Positions 24,878 through 34,633 are shown, counted from the stretch's first letter. The stretch: 53,191 nt of DNA from an uncultured Geobacter sp. (GCA_937871715.1 CALMOE010000015.1:1-53191), one strand, 5' to 3'. A program made the numbers and translations. Notes: generated from the letters alone by a model not told the origin.

Positions 24878-27355
24878 CTACTTGCTCAGGCTTACCCAGG
24901 TAACGCTTTTGCCGCTGGTGATGCTGTTGATTGAGGCATCTGCAAAATGGTAGGGGGAGAACACAACCCCTTCCGGCATGCGCAGACCCACCTTTACCGC
25001 CAGGCTGAGCTCACCGGAGGCGGATCTTACCTTCAGCCTGTCCCCATCATTGACACCGAGCTTGCCAGCATCGACCCTACCCAGCTCGATATACTGCTCA
25101 GGGCAGACAAGCATCGGCCCGACTCCACTCAGCGACATGGTGCCGCAGTGGTAGAGGGCACTGCCGGTAAGAAGGGCGTATTTCCCCTCCTCCGTCGCCG
25201 GAACTGATCCCACGACAGGAACGAACTTGGGGGAGACATTCACTGGGTAGATGGCACCTGCATCACCGAGCGCATCGTAATTGACTCCGGAGTAGCAGCC
25301 AATCTGCTTGAACAGGGTAGCAGAGTCTGCAGCTACACCCTCTCCTGTCAATCTGGCGATAATGTCGGCAAGAACTTCGCGATCGCTCCTAGACTCGCCA
25401 ACGGCCTTGATGGCTTTCCTGATCCTCTGCACGTGACGGCCAACGCTGGTAAAGGTGCCACACTTTTCGGCAAAGGACTTTACCGGGAGGACCACATCGG
25501 CACGCTTGGCAGAATCGGTCAGGAAGAGATCCAGGACAACTACGAAACCGGCATTGTCCAGAGCCTTTTCGACCTTCGCGCGGTCAGGGTATGCTACGAC
25601 CGGATTTTCGCCGGCAATGTAAAGAATCTTCACTGCACCGCTGGCGCAGCCATCGATGATCGCAGCGGCATCGCGGCCACCTGCTGTCGGATGGATGGCC
25701 AGATCGGCAGCACCCTGACTGTTGTTCTTCTCGCCGAGAACCAGCAGACCGGACCCTTCCTGGCCTATTTTGCCGGCAAGCAGTGCAAGGTTGCTGAGCG
25801 CCTGCGCCAGCTCCTTGCCATGGCCCGGATAGCCGAGACCGATGGGGAGAAGGATGAGAGCCTTCTCTGCCTTGGCATAGGCAGTTGCCAACTCTCTTAT
25901 GGATTCAAGCGAAACGCCCGTAACGGCAGCAACCTGGTTCAGGTCGACACCTGCAAGCATCCCTTTGTATGCATCCAGACCGGTAATGGCGGCGGCTGAC
26001 TCGGCTGCGAGGTTTTCATCAACTATGACCTTGGCCAGGGCGTTCACGAGGAGAAGTTCGCATCCGGGCTTGTGCAGGTAGTTGACCGCCTTGGGGAGCT
26101 TGGCAAGCTTGCCTGTCTTGTCGGAGATGATACGCAGGTCAACACCTTTTCGCTTCACCCCAAGGTTGATCTCGAAACCGATTACCGGATGGGTTTCATA
26201 GGCATCCGTCTTGATGACCAGGAGGAGATCACTCTTCTGTATATCGACTATCTGAGAAGGAGAAGCGGTTATGCCGAAACTCTCCTTCAGACCCGCTGTC
26301 AGCGCCTCATGGGCATAGCCCGCGGAATGATCGATGCTGTCCGTACCGACGACATCCTTGAAAAGCTTCCTGAAGAGGAAGAGCTCCTCGTTGGTGAGTC
26401 GGGGAGTTGCCAGTGCTGCCACTGCGGATGGGTCGTTCTTCCTGGCCTCCTGCAGCTTGGTGCTGATAAGCTCCAGAGCCTCATCCCAGCCGACAGGCTG
26501 AAGTGTGCCGTTCTTGCGAACAAGCGGGGTTGTGAGACGCTCGTCACTATTGACGAACTGGTAGCCGAAACGGCCGCGACCGCAGAGCTGGCCGTTATGG
26601 AACCCCTGGTCCTCGTCATAGATGGTGGTCAGGACCTTGTCGTCCTTGACCCCGAGGGTAAGCTGGCAACCGGTTCCGCAGTATGAGCAGACGGACTTCA
26701 CCTTGTTAAGAGCCCACCAGCGGGCCTTGAACTTGAAGGGCTTGGCAATCAGCGCGCCTACAGGGCAGACGGAGATGCAGGAGCCGCAGTATTCACAGTC
26801 CAGCTTGCCGTCAAAGGGTGTGCCGATCTTGGCCTCGATCCCCCTGTTGACGAAGGAGTATGCACCATATGAGACGATCTCGTCGCAGATGCGGGCGCAC
26901 TTGCCGCAGTGAATGCAGCGGTTTTGGTCACGCTCGATGAGCGGGTTGTCGTAGTCGATCTCCCAGTGAAACTTCTCGTCGGTGAAGTTGTTAGCATCAA
27001 CCTTGTATTCGTATGTAAGGTTCTGCAGGTCGCAATCGCCGGCTGCGTCGCAGACCGGGCAGTCAAGTGGGTGCTTGAGGAGGAGGAGCTCAAGCACCAG
27101 CTTCCTTGCCTTGATGATTTCGTCGGTCATTGTCCGCACGATCATCCCCTCGGACACCGGCGTAGTGCAGGCTGGTATGAGGCGCCCCTTCATCTGCTCG
27201 ACTTCCACGAGGCACATGCGGCAACCACCAAACGGATGCAGCTTCTTGTCGTGGCAGAGAATCGGTATTCTGATGCCCGCAGCCTTGGCTGCGTCATAAA
27301 TGGTGGCGTCGCGCTCAACCGCTATCTGCTTGTCGTCTACAGTAAGATTAACCAT
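24878..27355 (-). CDS. nuoG: NADH-quinone oxidoreductase subunit G
   Basis: 825 aa. An N-terminal [2Fe-2S] domain (CHDKKLHPFGGCRMCLVE) is followed by the His/Cys-ligated cluster region (HPLDCPVCDAAGDCDLQ), then two ferredoxin motifs (CIHCGKCARICDE, CEYCGSCISVCPVGAL). Next comes a fourth Fe-S motif, CSYCGTGCQL, at the entry of a molybdopterin-oxidoreductase-like domain that holds no cofactor in complex I. The peripheral arm passes electrons from NuoF through this subunit. Between nuoF and nuoH, as usual. Confidence 0.95.
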   Translation of the reverse strand: MVNLTVDDKQIAVERDATIYDAAKAAGIRIPILCHDKKLHPFGGCRMCLVEVEQMKGRLIPACTTPVSEGMIVRTMTDEIIKARKLVLELLLLKHPLDCPVCDAAGDCDLQNLTYEYKVDANNFTDEKFHWEIDYDNPLIERDQNRCIHCGKCARICDEIVSYGAYSFVNRGIEAKIGTPFDGKLDCEYCGSCISVCPVGALIAKPFKFKARWWALNKVKSVCSYCGTGCQLTLGVKDDKVLTTIYDEDQGFHNGQLCGRGRFGYQFVNSDERLTTPLVRKNGTLQPVGWDEALELISTKLQEARKNDPSAVAALATPRLTNEELFLFRKLFKDVVGTDSIDHSAGYAHEALTAGLKESFGITASPSQIVDIQKSDLLLVIKTDAYETHPVIGFEINLGVKRKGVDLRIISDKTGKLAKLPKAVNYLHKPGCELLLVNALAKVIVDENLAAESAAAITGLDAYKGMLAGVDLNQVAAVTGVSLESIRELATAYAKAEKALILLPIGLGYPGHGKELAQALSNLALLAGKIGQEGSGLLVLGEKNNSQGAADLAIHPTAGGRDAAAIIDGCASGAVKILYIAGENPVVAYPDRAKVEKALDNAGFVVVLDLFLTDSAKRADVVLPVKSFAEKCGTFTSVGRHVQRIRKAIKAVGESRSDREVLADIIARLTGEGVAADSATLFKQIGCYSGVNYDALGDAGAIYPVNVSPKFVPVVGSVPATEEGKYALLTGSALYHCGTMSLSGVGPMLVCPEQYIELGRVDAGKLGVNDGDRLKVRSASGELSLAVKVGLRMPEGVVFSPYHFADASINSITSGKSVTWVSLSK

Positions 27356-27396
27356 CTCGACCTCTGTTCTCCCTCGGGATTTCTCAGGTGAAACTG

Positions 27397-29172
27397 TTAC
27401 TCGATAGCCATGAAGCGGCAGGCATCATAGCAGGACTTGCACTGGGTGCATTTTTCCTTGATCAACTCGGCAATCTGCCCCTTCTCCCACTTGATGGCAT
27501 CAACCGGGCAGGCCTTCAGACAGGCGCCGCACTTGACACACTTCTCCGGGATTACCTGCCAGAGGAGCAGCTCCTTGCAGCAGTTGGACGGACAGCGCTT
27601 GTCGTTGATATGGGCCTCGTACTCGTGACGGAAGTACTTGACCGTCGAAAGGATAGGGTTCGGAGCAGTCTGGCCGAGACCGCACAGTGATGCCTTCTTG
27701 ATTGTGCTTCCCATCTCGAGAAGCTTCTCGATATCGTCAGGCTCGCCGCGACCCTCGGTGATCCTCTCCAGGATGTCGAGCATGGCTTTCAGGCCGATAC
27801 GGCAAGGAACGCATTTTCCGCACGACTCCATCCTGGTGAAGGTAAGGAAGAAGCGGGCAACGTCAACCATGCAGGTGGTTTCGTCCATGACGACCAGACC
27901 GCCGGAACCCATCATGGCGCCAGCCTTGATGAGGGAGTCATAATCGACCGGAGTGTCCAGAACCTCTGCAGGGATGCAGCCACCGGAAGGGCCACCGGCC
28001 TGTACAGCCTTGAACTTGCGGTTATTGGCAATGCCGCCGCAGACGTTGTAGATAACCTCGCGTACGGACATGCCGGCCGGGACTTCGACCAGACCGGTAT
28101 GCTTGACCTTGCCGGTGACGGCGAAGATCTTGGTACCCTTGGTTGTGTCCGTACCAAGGGAGGCATACCAGTCCGCTCCCTTGTTGATGATGTGTGGAAC
28201 GTTGGCGAAGGTCTCAACGTTGTTAATGTTGGTCGGCTTACCCCAGAGGCCTTTCACTGCCGGGAAGGGCGGACGGGGACGGGGCATGCCGCGCTCACCC
28301 TCGATGGATGCCATGAGAGCGGTCTCCTCGCCGCAGACGAAGGCGCCTGCCCCCATCTTGATGCGCATATCGAAGTCGAAACCCCACCCCTGGATGTTCT
28401 TGCCGAGCCACCCCTTCTCGTAGCAGACGTCGATAGCGTGCTGCAGGCGGTGAATTGCAAGGGGGTACTCGGCACGAACGTAGACGTAGCCGAAATAGCA
28501 GCCAATGGCATAGGCGGCAATCATCATCCCCTCGATGATGCAGTAGGGGTCCCCTTCGAGGATCGAGCGGTCCATGAACGCGCCCGGATCCCCCTCGTCG
28601 GCGTTGCAGATCAGGTACTTCTTGTCCCCGGGGGAGGCGGCGCAGAAAGACCACTTCATCCCCGTAGGGAACCCCCCGCCCCCACGACCACGTAGACCGG
28701 CCTTCTTAACTTCATCGATAACTTCAGACGGCTTCATGGTCTTGACGCACTTTTCGATAGCCTTGAAACCGTCCTGCTCCATGTAGGCTTCAATCAGGTC
28801 AGGGTCGATCTGGCCACAACCGGTCATGACCACCCGCATCTGCTGGTCGACGAAGGTGTTGTAATACGGCTTGGCCTTGCGCTTCTCCAGGACTGTCTTG
28901 GCGACGATATGTTCGTCAACGATCTTCTCGACCTCCTCCGGCAGGACGAAGTCGTAGGTCACCCTCCCCTGTTCGGGGGTGATGATGTCAACCAGAACGT
29001 CGTTGGCACAGAGGCCGCGGCAGCCGGTCTTGATGACATCGCAGCGCTTGCCGACAACAGCATCAACCCCTTTTTCCTTGATGACCCTGATGAATTCGGC
29101 TTCAACCTTCTTGGCTCCTGCGGAGATACCGCCAGTGCCTTGACAGATCAGAATTTTGATAGCTTCGCCCAT
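27397..29172 (-). CDS. nuoF: NADH-quinone oxidoreductase subunit F with extra N- and C-terminal Fe-S modules
   Basis: 591 aa, longer than E. coli NuoF (about 445). Residues 1-115 form a thioredoxin-like [2Fe-2S] domain with Cys44, 51 and 55. The NADH/FMN core (RGRGGGGFPTGMKWSF at about 161, then the N3 cluster motif CGKCVPCRIG) follows. The final ~55 residues hold two ferredoxin motifs, CVKCGACLKACPVDAI and CTQCKSCYDACRFMAI. This layout, shared with HndC/HydB-type NADH-ferredoxin enzymes, is known from Geobacter NuoF. The added clusters could let a ferredoxin exchange electrons with NADH. Confidence 0.93.
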   Translation of the reverse strand: MGEAIKILICQGTGGISAGAKKVEAEFIRVIKEKGVDAVVGKRCDVIKTGCRGLCANDVLVDIITPEQGRVTYDFVLPEEVEKIVDEHIVAKTVLEKRKAKPYYNTFVDQQMRVVMTGCGQIDPDLIEAYMEQDGFKAIEKCVKTMKPSEVIDEVKKAGLRGRGGGGFPTGMKWSFCAASPGDKKYLICNADEGDPGAFMDRSILEGDPYCIIEGMMIAAYAIGCYFGYVYVRAEYPLAIHRLQHAIDVCYEKGWLGKNIQGWGFDFDMRIKMGAGAFVCGEETALMASIEGERGMPRPRPPFPAVKGLWGKPTNINNVETFANVPHIINKGADWYASLGTDTTKGTKIFAVTGKVKHTGLVEVPAGMSVREVIYNVCGGIANNRKFKAVQAGGPSGGCIPAEVLDTPVDYDSLIKAGAMMGSGGLVVMDETTCMVDVARFFLTFTRMESCGKCVPCRIGLKAMLDILERITEGRGEPDDIEKLLEMGSTIKKASLCGLGQTAPNPILSTVKYFRHEYEAHINDKRCPSNCCKELLLWQVIPEKCVKCGACLKACPVDAIKWEKGQIAELIKEKCTQCKSCYDACRFMAIE

Positions 29173-29206
29173 AACTTTTCGTTTCCTCTATGGAGTGTTT
29201 GGGGTT

Positions 29207-29731
29207 CTACTTCATCGGCCGCTGATTGTACTCAGCGACGATCTCGTCGACCTTCTGTACAGTCATCTTGCCGAAGGTATCGTCATTGACCATTGCCAGT
29301 GGAGCCATGCCACAGGCGCCAAGACAAGCGACCTTTTCGAAGGTGTACCTGAGATCAGGAGTCGTCTCAGCATGGCCGATACCGAGCTTCTCGAAGAAGG
29401 TGTCGACGATTCTCGGAGCACCCTGCACGTGACATGCGGTACCGACGCAGACGCGGATGATGAAGCGACCGCGCGGCTTAAGATGAAACTGGGCATAGAA
29501 TGTCAATACGCCGTATATCTGGCTAGGGTAGACATTGAGTCGCTCTGCCACCAGATTGATGGCCGGCTTCGGCACGTAACCGTACTCTTCCTGGATCCCC
29601 TGAAGCACTGGCATGAGGTTGCCGGGGAGAGTAAGATACTGGTCGATCACCTGGTTGGCAGCTGCAAGGTCTATCACCTCTTCAGGAGCATTCTCTTCAG
29701 CTGTTGCATTTTCTGCGGGAGCATTACTCAT
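29207..29731 (-). CDS. nuoE: NADH-quinone oxidoreductase subunit E
   Basis: 174 aa with a thioredoxin-like [2Fe-2S] fold. Ligands are in CVGTACHVQGA and CLGACGMAPLAMVND, binding cluster N1a beside NuoF. The first ~20 residues are acidic and Ala-rich (NATAEENAPEEV), probably a flexible extension. It is placed between nuoD and nuoF. Confidence 0.94.
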   Translation of the reverse strand: MSNAPAENATAEENAPEEVIDLAAANQVIDQYLTLPGNLMPVLQGIQEEYGYVPKPAINLVAERLNVYPSQIYGVLTFYAQFHLKPRGRFIIRVCVGTACHVQGAPRIVDTFFEKLGIGHAETTPDLRYTFEKVACLGACGMAPLAMVNDDTFGKMTVQKVDEIVAEYNQRPMK

Positions 29732-29755
29732 GAACTCCGTCTCCTTTACAGAGGT

Positions 29756-30928
29756 TTAGCGGTCGATTTCGCCGAGAACGATGTCCAGCGTACCGATAAT
29801 GGCTACGAGGTCTGCAATCATGGAACCCTTGGCCATCCTCTCGATGGCGGAAAGGTTGACAAATGACGGCGGTCGTACCCTCATCCGGTATGGCTTGTTT
29901 CCACCGTCGCTAACCAGGTAGTAGCCGAGCTCACCTTTGGGGGCCTCGACAGACTGGTACACTTCTCCCTCGGGAACGGCAAACCCCTCACTGGCAATCT
30001 TGAAGTGATGGATAAGCCCCTCGATGGAGTTATAGACGTTCTCCTTCGGCGGATAGCAGACCTGGGGAAGATCGGCAAGAACCGGTCCGGGTTTGAGGTC
30101 CTTGAGAGCCTGGGAGATGATATTTACTGCCTCGCGCAACTCCACCAAGCGGACCTTGTAGCGATCGAAGGTGTCACCCTTCTCTCCCACCGGAACCTTG
30201 AATCCGTACTTCTCGTAGCCACTGTAGGGGTTGTCACGACGCAGATCCCAGTCTACACCGGAGCCGCGCAGAGCAGGACCGGTAATACCAGCATCAATGG
30301 CGTCCTCAGCCGATATGACGCCGTTGCCGATGGTCCGCTGCAGCCAGATGGTATTCTTGGTGAGCAGGCCTTCGTACACGTCGAAGAAATCAGGGAAGGT
30401 ATCGATAATCTCCTGGACATCCTTTTCAAAGCCTGCGTAGACATCTGCGGACAGACCGCCAACGCGGTAGTAGTTACTGGTCATGCGGGCGCCGGAGAGC
30501 TTCTCGTAGATGGACATCACCTTCTCACGCTCACGGAAGCAGTAGAGGAACACGGTCATAGCACCGATATCCAGGGCGTGGCAGGCCAGCCAGACCAGAT
30601 GCGACTTGAGGCGGGTAAGCTCGGCGGTGATGACCCGTACTGTCTTGGCCCGCTCCGGCACCTCTATGCCAAGAAGCTTCTCCACGGCAAGGACATAGCC
30701 GAGGTTGTTGCTCATGGGAGCGAGGTAATCCATGCGATCTGTGAGCGGCAGGGCCTGATGGTAAGTGCGGTGCTCGGAGAGCTTCTCGATACCGCGGTGA
30801 AGATAGCCGATGTGCGGTGTAATCTTGTCGATGATCTCACCATCAAGCTCGATGACGAGGCGGAGCACGCCGTGGGTGGACGGATGCTGCGGCCCCATGT
30901 TCAGTGTCATTGTCTCTTTTTGTGCCAT
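29756..30928 (-). CDS. nuoD: NADH-quinone oxidoreductase subunit D
   Basis: 49-kDa-type subunit lining the quinone pocket, 390 aa from ATG 30928. That start is supported by AGGGGTG 9 nt upstream and gives the typical beginning MAQKETMTLNMGPQHPSTHG. A longer frame to 31006 would run into nuoC and is not needed. Conserved HRG (HIGYLHRGIEKL) and the C-terminal IGTLDIVLGEIDR are seen. It is not fused to NuoC, unlike E. coli. Confidence 0.95.
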   Translation of the reverse strand: MAQKETMTLNMGPQHPSTHGVLRLVIELDGEIIDKITPHIGYLHRGIEKLSEHRTYHQALPLTDRMDYLAPMSNNLGYVLAVEKLLGIEVPERAKTVRVITAELTRLKSHLVWLACHALDIGAMTVFLYCFREREKVMSIYEKLSGARMTSNYYRVGGLSADVYAGFEKDVQEIIDTFPDFFDVYEGLLTKNTIWLQRTIGNGVISAEDAIDAGITGPALRGSGVDWDLRRDNPYSGYEKYGFKVPVGEKGDTFDRYKVRLVELREAVNIISQALKDLKPGPVLADLPQVCYPPKENVYNSIEGLIHHFKIASEGFAVPEGEVYQSVEAPKGELGYYLVSDGGNKPYRMRVRPPSFVNLSAIERMAKGSMIADLVAIIGTLDIVLGEIDR

Positions 30929-30977
30929 TGATTTATCACCCCTGCAGAGTGTTGAAAGCTTTTGGTTTATGTTCAGG

Positions 30978-31463
30978 TCAGGAGAGGCGTCCCTTGTACG
31001 GCTCACGGTCCGGTCCCTGGAGCGGATAATCCTTGCGCAGCGGATACCCGACCCAGTCGTCCGTCATCAGTATGCGGCGCAGATCCGGGTGGCCGGCGAA
31101 CTTGATGCCGAAGAGGTCGAAGACCTCACGCTCCAGCCAGTTTGCCGTGGACCAGACACCGCTGACACTGTCGATCACCGCATCGGACTCTTCCACCTGG
31201 GCCTTGAGGCGCAGCCTATCCTTGGCGGAAATGGAGTACATGTTGTACACCACCATGAAGCGGGGGGTTTTCCCAAGGTAGTCGACGGCAGTGACGTCGG
31301 TAAGCAAGTTGTAACCGAGATTCGCCTTGAGGTAATTGCAGATCTCGACGACGTTCTCCTTCTTGACCGTCACCGTAACCTCTCCACGGAACTCCTTGAC
31401 ATCGACTATCTCAGCCGAAAAACGCTCCCTGAGCTTTATTACTGCACGATTGTTTTCTGCCAT
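30978..31463 (-). CDS. nuoC: NADH-quinone oxidoreductase subunit C
   Basis: 161 aa, 30-kDa-type subunit. The hallmark is ERE-VFDLFGIKFAGHPDLRRILMTDDW followed by YPLRKDYPLQG. It is a separate gene 49 bp upstream of nuoD. Structural support of the peripheral arm; carries no cofactor. Confidence 0.95.
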   Translation of the reverse strand: MAENNRAVIKLRERFSAEIVDVKEFRGEVTVTVKKENVVEICNYLKANLGYNLLTDVTAVDYLGKTPRFMVVYNMYSISAKDRLRLKAQVEESDAVIDSVSGVWSTANWLEREVFDLFGIKFAGHPDLRRILMTDDWVGYPLRKDYPLQGPDREPYKGRLS

Positions 31464-31498
31464 ATCAATCCATCCTCTTCCTATTGGTCTTGATAGCC

Positions 31499-32011
31499 TT
31501 ATGCAGCAGGGAGAACCCGATCACCCAACCCTATGGTCGAACCAAACGAGTTACGCTCCTTGCCGATCTTCTCCTGCAGCTTGATCAGTCCGTAGAGCAG
31601 CGCCTCGGGCCGCGGAGGACAGCCCGGAATATACACATCAACGGGAAGAGCCTCATCTATACCCTGAACAACGCTGTATGTGTCAAAAACACCGCCGGAG
31701 CACGCGCAGGCCCCCATGGCTACAACCCATTTCGGCTCAGGCATCTGCTCGTAAACCGTCTTGATAACCGGCAGCATCTTCTTGGTAACCGTGCCGGCGA
31801 TAATGATACAGTCGGCCTGACGCGGTGAAGCACGGAAGATGATGCCGAAACGGTCGAGGTCATGGGTCGATGCGCCGGTAGCCATCATCTCGATGGCGCA
31901 ACAGGCAAGACCGAAGGTCATCGGCCAGATGGATGACTTGCGCGCCCAGTTGACGAGGCCGTCAAGAGACGCTGTAATGATGTTATCGCCCAGCGGCATA
32001 TCTACTCCCAT
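31499..32011 (-). CDS. nuoB: NADH-quinone oxidoreductase subunit B
   Basis: 170 aa from ATG 32011, which has AAGGAG at good spacing; an earlier TTG (32032) is rejected. It holds cluster N2, the last Fe-S centre before quinone: the tandem Cys in [10 protein letters not shown], then [11 protein letters not shown] and [12 protein letters not shown]. Its start overlaps the end of nuoA by 10 bp, implying coupled translation. Confidence 0.95.
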   Translation of the reverse strand: MGVDMPLGDNIITASLDGLVNWARKSSIWPMTFGLACCAIEMMATGASTHDLDRFGIIFRASPRQADCIIIAGTVTKKMLPVIKTVYEQMPEPKWVVAMGACACSGGVFDTYSVVQGIDEALPVDVYIPGCPPRPEALLYGLIKLQEKIGKERNSFGSTIGLGDRVLPAA

Positions 32012-32358
32012 TCCAAGGCTCCTTTTTTCCAAACATATATATAGCCGACGAAGAGGATCACGACGAACACCCCCATCTCAATCAGACCGAACACCCCAAG
32101 ACGCTTGAAGAGCACCGCCCAAGGATAGAGAAAGACACACTCGATATCGAAGAGAATGAAGAGCATGGCTATCAGGTAGAACTTGATCGAAAATCGTTCC
32201 TGAGCCGATCCGACAGGCTCACAACCGCACTCGTAAGGCTGGAGCTTAACCGGGCTGAGCTTTTTCTGGCCGACCAGGGATGAAACAACTACCGAGCCTA
32301 GGCCGAAACAGGCAGCAACCACCAACAGTACAATAATCGGGAGATATGCCCCTAACAT
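32002..32358 (-). CDS. nuoA: NADH-quinone oxidoreductase subunit A
   Basis: 118 aa with three membrane helices. The TM1-2 loop holds the conserved Cys segment [17 protein letters not shown], which approaches the quinone site. First gene of the nuo operon, about 100 bp downstream of the promoter described below. The leader is AT-rich and contains a palindrome. Confidence 0.95.
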   Translation of the reverse strand: MLGAYLPIIVLLVVAACFGLGSVVVSSLVGQKKLSPVKLQPYECGCEPVGSAQERFSIKFYLIAMLFILFDIECVFLYPWAVLFKRLGVFGLIEMGVFVVILFVGYIYVWKKGALEWE

Positions 32359-32439
32359 CTGTTCCTCCGTCTGTCCTCGTATTTTCCATATCGGGCCAAC
32401 CCCCTGCAGTTACAGGGAATCGGATTACAAACAATCTAA

Positions 32440-32454
32440 TGTATACAGTATACA
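32440..32454. promoter_or_regulatory. Near-palindromic operator candidate just downstream of the nuo start point
   Basis: TGTATACAGTATACA reads as two 7-bp arms (TGTATAC / GTATACA) around one base. It lies at about +3 to +17 relative to the predicted nuo transcription start, a position suited to repression. CAATCTA is repeated on both sides of it, at 32432-32438 and 32463-32469, 31 bp apart. As I recall, in Geobacter sulfurreducens nuoA, gltA and atp genes are repressed by HgtR; whether this is its site is unknown. GntR-type proteins also like GTATAC half sites. Confidence 0.5.
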
Positions 32455-32463
32455 ACCGTGCGC

Positions 32464-32492
32464 AATCTAGGCCATTTACCCCTCTTTGTCAA
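32464..32492 (-). promoter_or_regulatory. Promoter of the nuo operon
   Basis: Minus strand: consensus TTGACA (32487-32492), 17-bp spacer, TAGATT (32464-32469). Predicted start near 32457, about 100 nt before the nuoA ATG. Confidence 0.7.
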
Positions 32493-32574
32493 GGGAAAAA
32501 ATCTCGGTTTTCCCCGCAAAAGCAACCCTCTTGCCTGCCTCTGAAACGGTAGCCTGACTGTCGGGATTAATGGC

Positions 32575-32604
32575 TTGACACGCCAAAATATTCTGTGCTA
32601 CCTC
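32575..32604 (+). promoter_or_regulatory. Weak candidate promoter of hemL
   Basis: A perfect TTGACA (32575-32580) lies 78 nt upstream of the hemL ATG, but the best -10 at 18 bp is only TACCTC (32599-32604). The divergent nuo and hemL promoters are about 80 bp apart. Confidence 0.3.
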
Positions 32605-32652
32605 GGTGCGGACGGATGGATATAAATACACATATTGCAACGAGGTATTCCC

Positions 32653-33936
32653 ATGGAACACACCAACTCCAGCAAACTCTTCTCATCTGCCAAGGAGATT
32701 ATCCCGGGCGGGGTAAACAGCCCGGTACGCGCATTCAAATCCGTGGGAACCGATCCGGTTTTCATCAACAGTGCAAAGGGCTCCCACATCTACGACGTGG
32801 ACGGTAACGACTACATTGACTACGTCGGCTCCTGGGGGCCGATGATCCTGGGCCACTGCCACCCCGAGGTGGTTGAGGCAATCAGGAAGAGTGCCGAGAG
32901 CGGTTGCAGCTTTGGAGCACCGACCGAACTGGAGATAACCCTGGCGGAAATGGTGATCGCCGCAGTCCCATCCATCGAGATGGTCAGAATGGTAAGCTCC
33001 GGCACCGAAGCGACCATGAGCGCCATCCGACTCGCCCGTGGCTACACTGGACGCGACAAGATCCTCAAGTTCTCCGGCTGCTACCACGGACACTCCGACT
33101 CCCTCCTCGTCAAGGCCGGCTCCGGAGCAGCCACCTTCGGCGTTCCCGACTCACCAGGAGTACCAAAGGACTTCGCCAAGCACACCCTGACCGCGCGCTA
33201 CAACGACATAGACTCAGTCAGAGAGCTGGTCGCAGCCAACAAGGGTGAGGTTGCCTGCATCATCATCGAGCCAATCGCAGGCAACATGGGGACGGTTCCA
33301 CCCAGGCCAGGGTTTCTCCAGGCCCTGCGCGATCTCTGCACCAGCGAGGGGATCGTTCTTATTTTCGACGAAGTAATGTCCGGCTTCCGCGTCGCCTACG
33401 GCGGCGCCCAGGAGGTCTACGGCGTAACCCCAGACATGACAACCCTCGGAAAGATCATCGGCGGCGGCCTACCGGTTGGGGCCTTCGGCGGCAAGAAAGA
33501 GATAATGTCCCAGCTCTCCCCCTCTGGCGGCATTTACCAGGCAGGCACCCTCTCCGGCAACCCCCTGGCCATGAGCGCAGGCATAGCCACCCTCAAACTG
33601 CTGCAGGACCCGGGATTCTACGACCGCCTGGAAGAGAAGAGTGCCTACCTGGCCGACGGCATAGCCAGGGCTGCTGCAGCGGCAGGCTATCCGATCTACT
33701 CAACCCGGGTCGGCAGCATGATCTGCGCCTTCTTCACCGACAAAGAGGTACAAGACTGGGACAGCGCCTCAACCTGCGACACCGGGGCCTTTGCCACCTA
33801 CTTCCGTGCAATGCTTGCCGAGGGGATCTACCTGGCACCATCCCAGTTCGAAACCGCCTTCGTCTCCATTGCCCACAGCAGCGAAGAGCTTGACAGGACC
33901 ATCGCCGCAGCCGGCAGATGCTTCAGGCTGCTCTAA
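32653..33936 (+). CDS. hemL: Glutamate-1-semialdehyde 2,1-aminomutase
   Basis: PLP enzyme making 5-aminolevulinate in the C5 haem/corrinoid pathway. 427 aa from ATG 32653 (GAGG upstream); the earlier TTG at 32635 overlaps this ribosome-binding site and is rejected. PLP-binding Lys267 is in [35 protein letters not shown] and [10 protein letters not shown] are typical of class III aminotransferases. Tetrapyrrole supply is relevant to the many cytochromes of Geobacter and to the corrinoid needed by HgcA elsewhere in this window. Divergent from nuo, upstream of the F0 operon. Confidence 0.95.
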   Translation: MEHTNSSKLFSSAKEIIPGGVNSPVRAFKSVGTDPVFINSAKGSHIYDVDGNDYIDYVGSWGPMILGHCHPEVVEAIRKSAESGCSFGAPTELEITLAEMVIAAVPSIEMVRMVSSGTEATMSAIRLARGYTGRDKILKFSGCYHGHSDSLLVKAGSGAATFGVPDSPGVPKDFAKHTLTARYNDIDSVRELVAANKGEVACIIIEPIAGNMGTVPPRPGFLQALRDLCTSEGIVLIFDEVMSGFRVAYGGAQEVYGVTPDMTTLGKIIGGGLPVGAFGGKKEIMSQLSPSGGIYQAGTLSGNPLAMSAGIATLKLLQDPGFYDRLEEKSAYLADGIARAAAAAGYPIYSTRVGSMICAFFTDKEVQDWDSASTCDTGAFATYFRAMLAEGIYLAPSQFETAFVSIAHSSEELDRTIAAAGRCFRLL

Positions 33937-33948
33937 GGCATTTCTAAA

Positions 33949-33977
33949 TTGACAGCAAGGCATTAACATGCTATGAA
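33949..33977 (+). promoter_or_regulatory. Promoter of the atpZ-I-B-E operon
   Basis: TTGACA (33949-33954), 17 bp, TATGAA (33972-33977), 50 bp before the atpZ ATG and just after hemL. Strong match. Confidence 0.65.
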
Positions 33978-34026
33978 GTAGCGGTTTTACCGACCACAGG
34001 CACTGGCTTGCAGGGGTCCGCCCAAG

Positions 34027-34266
34027 ATGGACAAGGAAAAAAAGGAGCTGCTGCAGACCCTGGGCATGGTCTCCAGCATGGGAATTTCAGTTGCGGTCGC
34101 CATCGCCATCGGCGTCATAGTCGGCCTGCAGCTGGATAAATGGTTCGGCACCGATCCCTGGTTCTTTTTCATCTTTCTCTTATTCGGTATTGTTGCCGGC
34201 TTCAGGAACATCTACCTGATCTCCGGCAAAGAAATACACAAGGATGACCAGAAACAGGACAAGTGA
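34027..34266 (+). CDS. atpZ: AtpZ/AtpI-family F0 assembly protein
   Basis: 79 aa, two membrane helices separated by the conserved loop LQLDKWFGTDPWF, then FLLFGIVAGFRNIYL. This small protein family helps c-ring assembly or Mg/Ca import and precedes F0 genes in many bacteria. Its 3' end overlaps the next gene by 23 bp. The stop-start overlap suggests tight coupling. Confidence 0.85.
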   Translation: MDKEKKELLQTLGMVSSMGISVAVAIAIGVIVGLQLDKWFGTDPWFFFIFLLFGIVAGFRNIYLISGKEIHKDDQKQDK

Positions 34267-34630
34267 CGAAAATCTCCTGGCGCGGATGGCCACGGCCAAC
34301 TGGGCCCTGCTGGCACTCCTCGCAATCTCCGGCTACTTAGTCGCCGGTGGCATTTTCGCCCTGAGCCTGCTGGCAGGCGGCGTGACAACCCTGGGGAACA
34401 ACCTCTGGCTGCGCAACATCCTGGAGAGGATTCTAATCCAGCAGCGCAGCGACGCAGCCAGCTACGCCCTGCTCCGTTTCATCCTGAGATACATGCTCCT
34501 GGCGGTGGTAATTCTGGTTGCCCTCAGGATGGGAGCAAGCATCGCGGGGCTGCTTGTCGGCCTTTCGGTGCCTGTAATAACAACGATCTACTTTTCCATC
34601 TATATCCAGTTGCAGCACAAAGGAGACTAG
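34244..34630 (+). CDS. atpI: ATP synthase subunit I family protein
   Basis: 128 aa with four hydrophobic segments, matching the AtpI/UncI ATP synthase subunit I family (ATANWALLALLAISGYLVAG; LLRFILRYMLLAVVILVALR). It assists c-ring oligomerisation in other bacteria and is not part of the final enzyme. It begins inside atpZ and ends 3 bp before atpB. Function is assigned from family and context. Confidence 0.75.
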   Translation: MTRNRTSDENLLARMATANWALLALLAISGYLVAGGIFALSLLAGGVTTLGNNLWLRNILERILIQQRSDAASYALLRFILRYMLLAVVILVALRMGASIAGLLVGLSVPVITTIYFSIYIQLQHKGD

Positions 34631-34633
34631 GCC

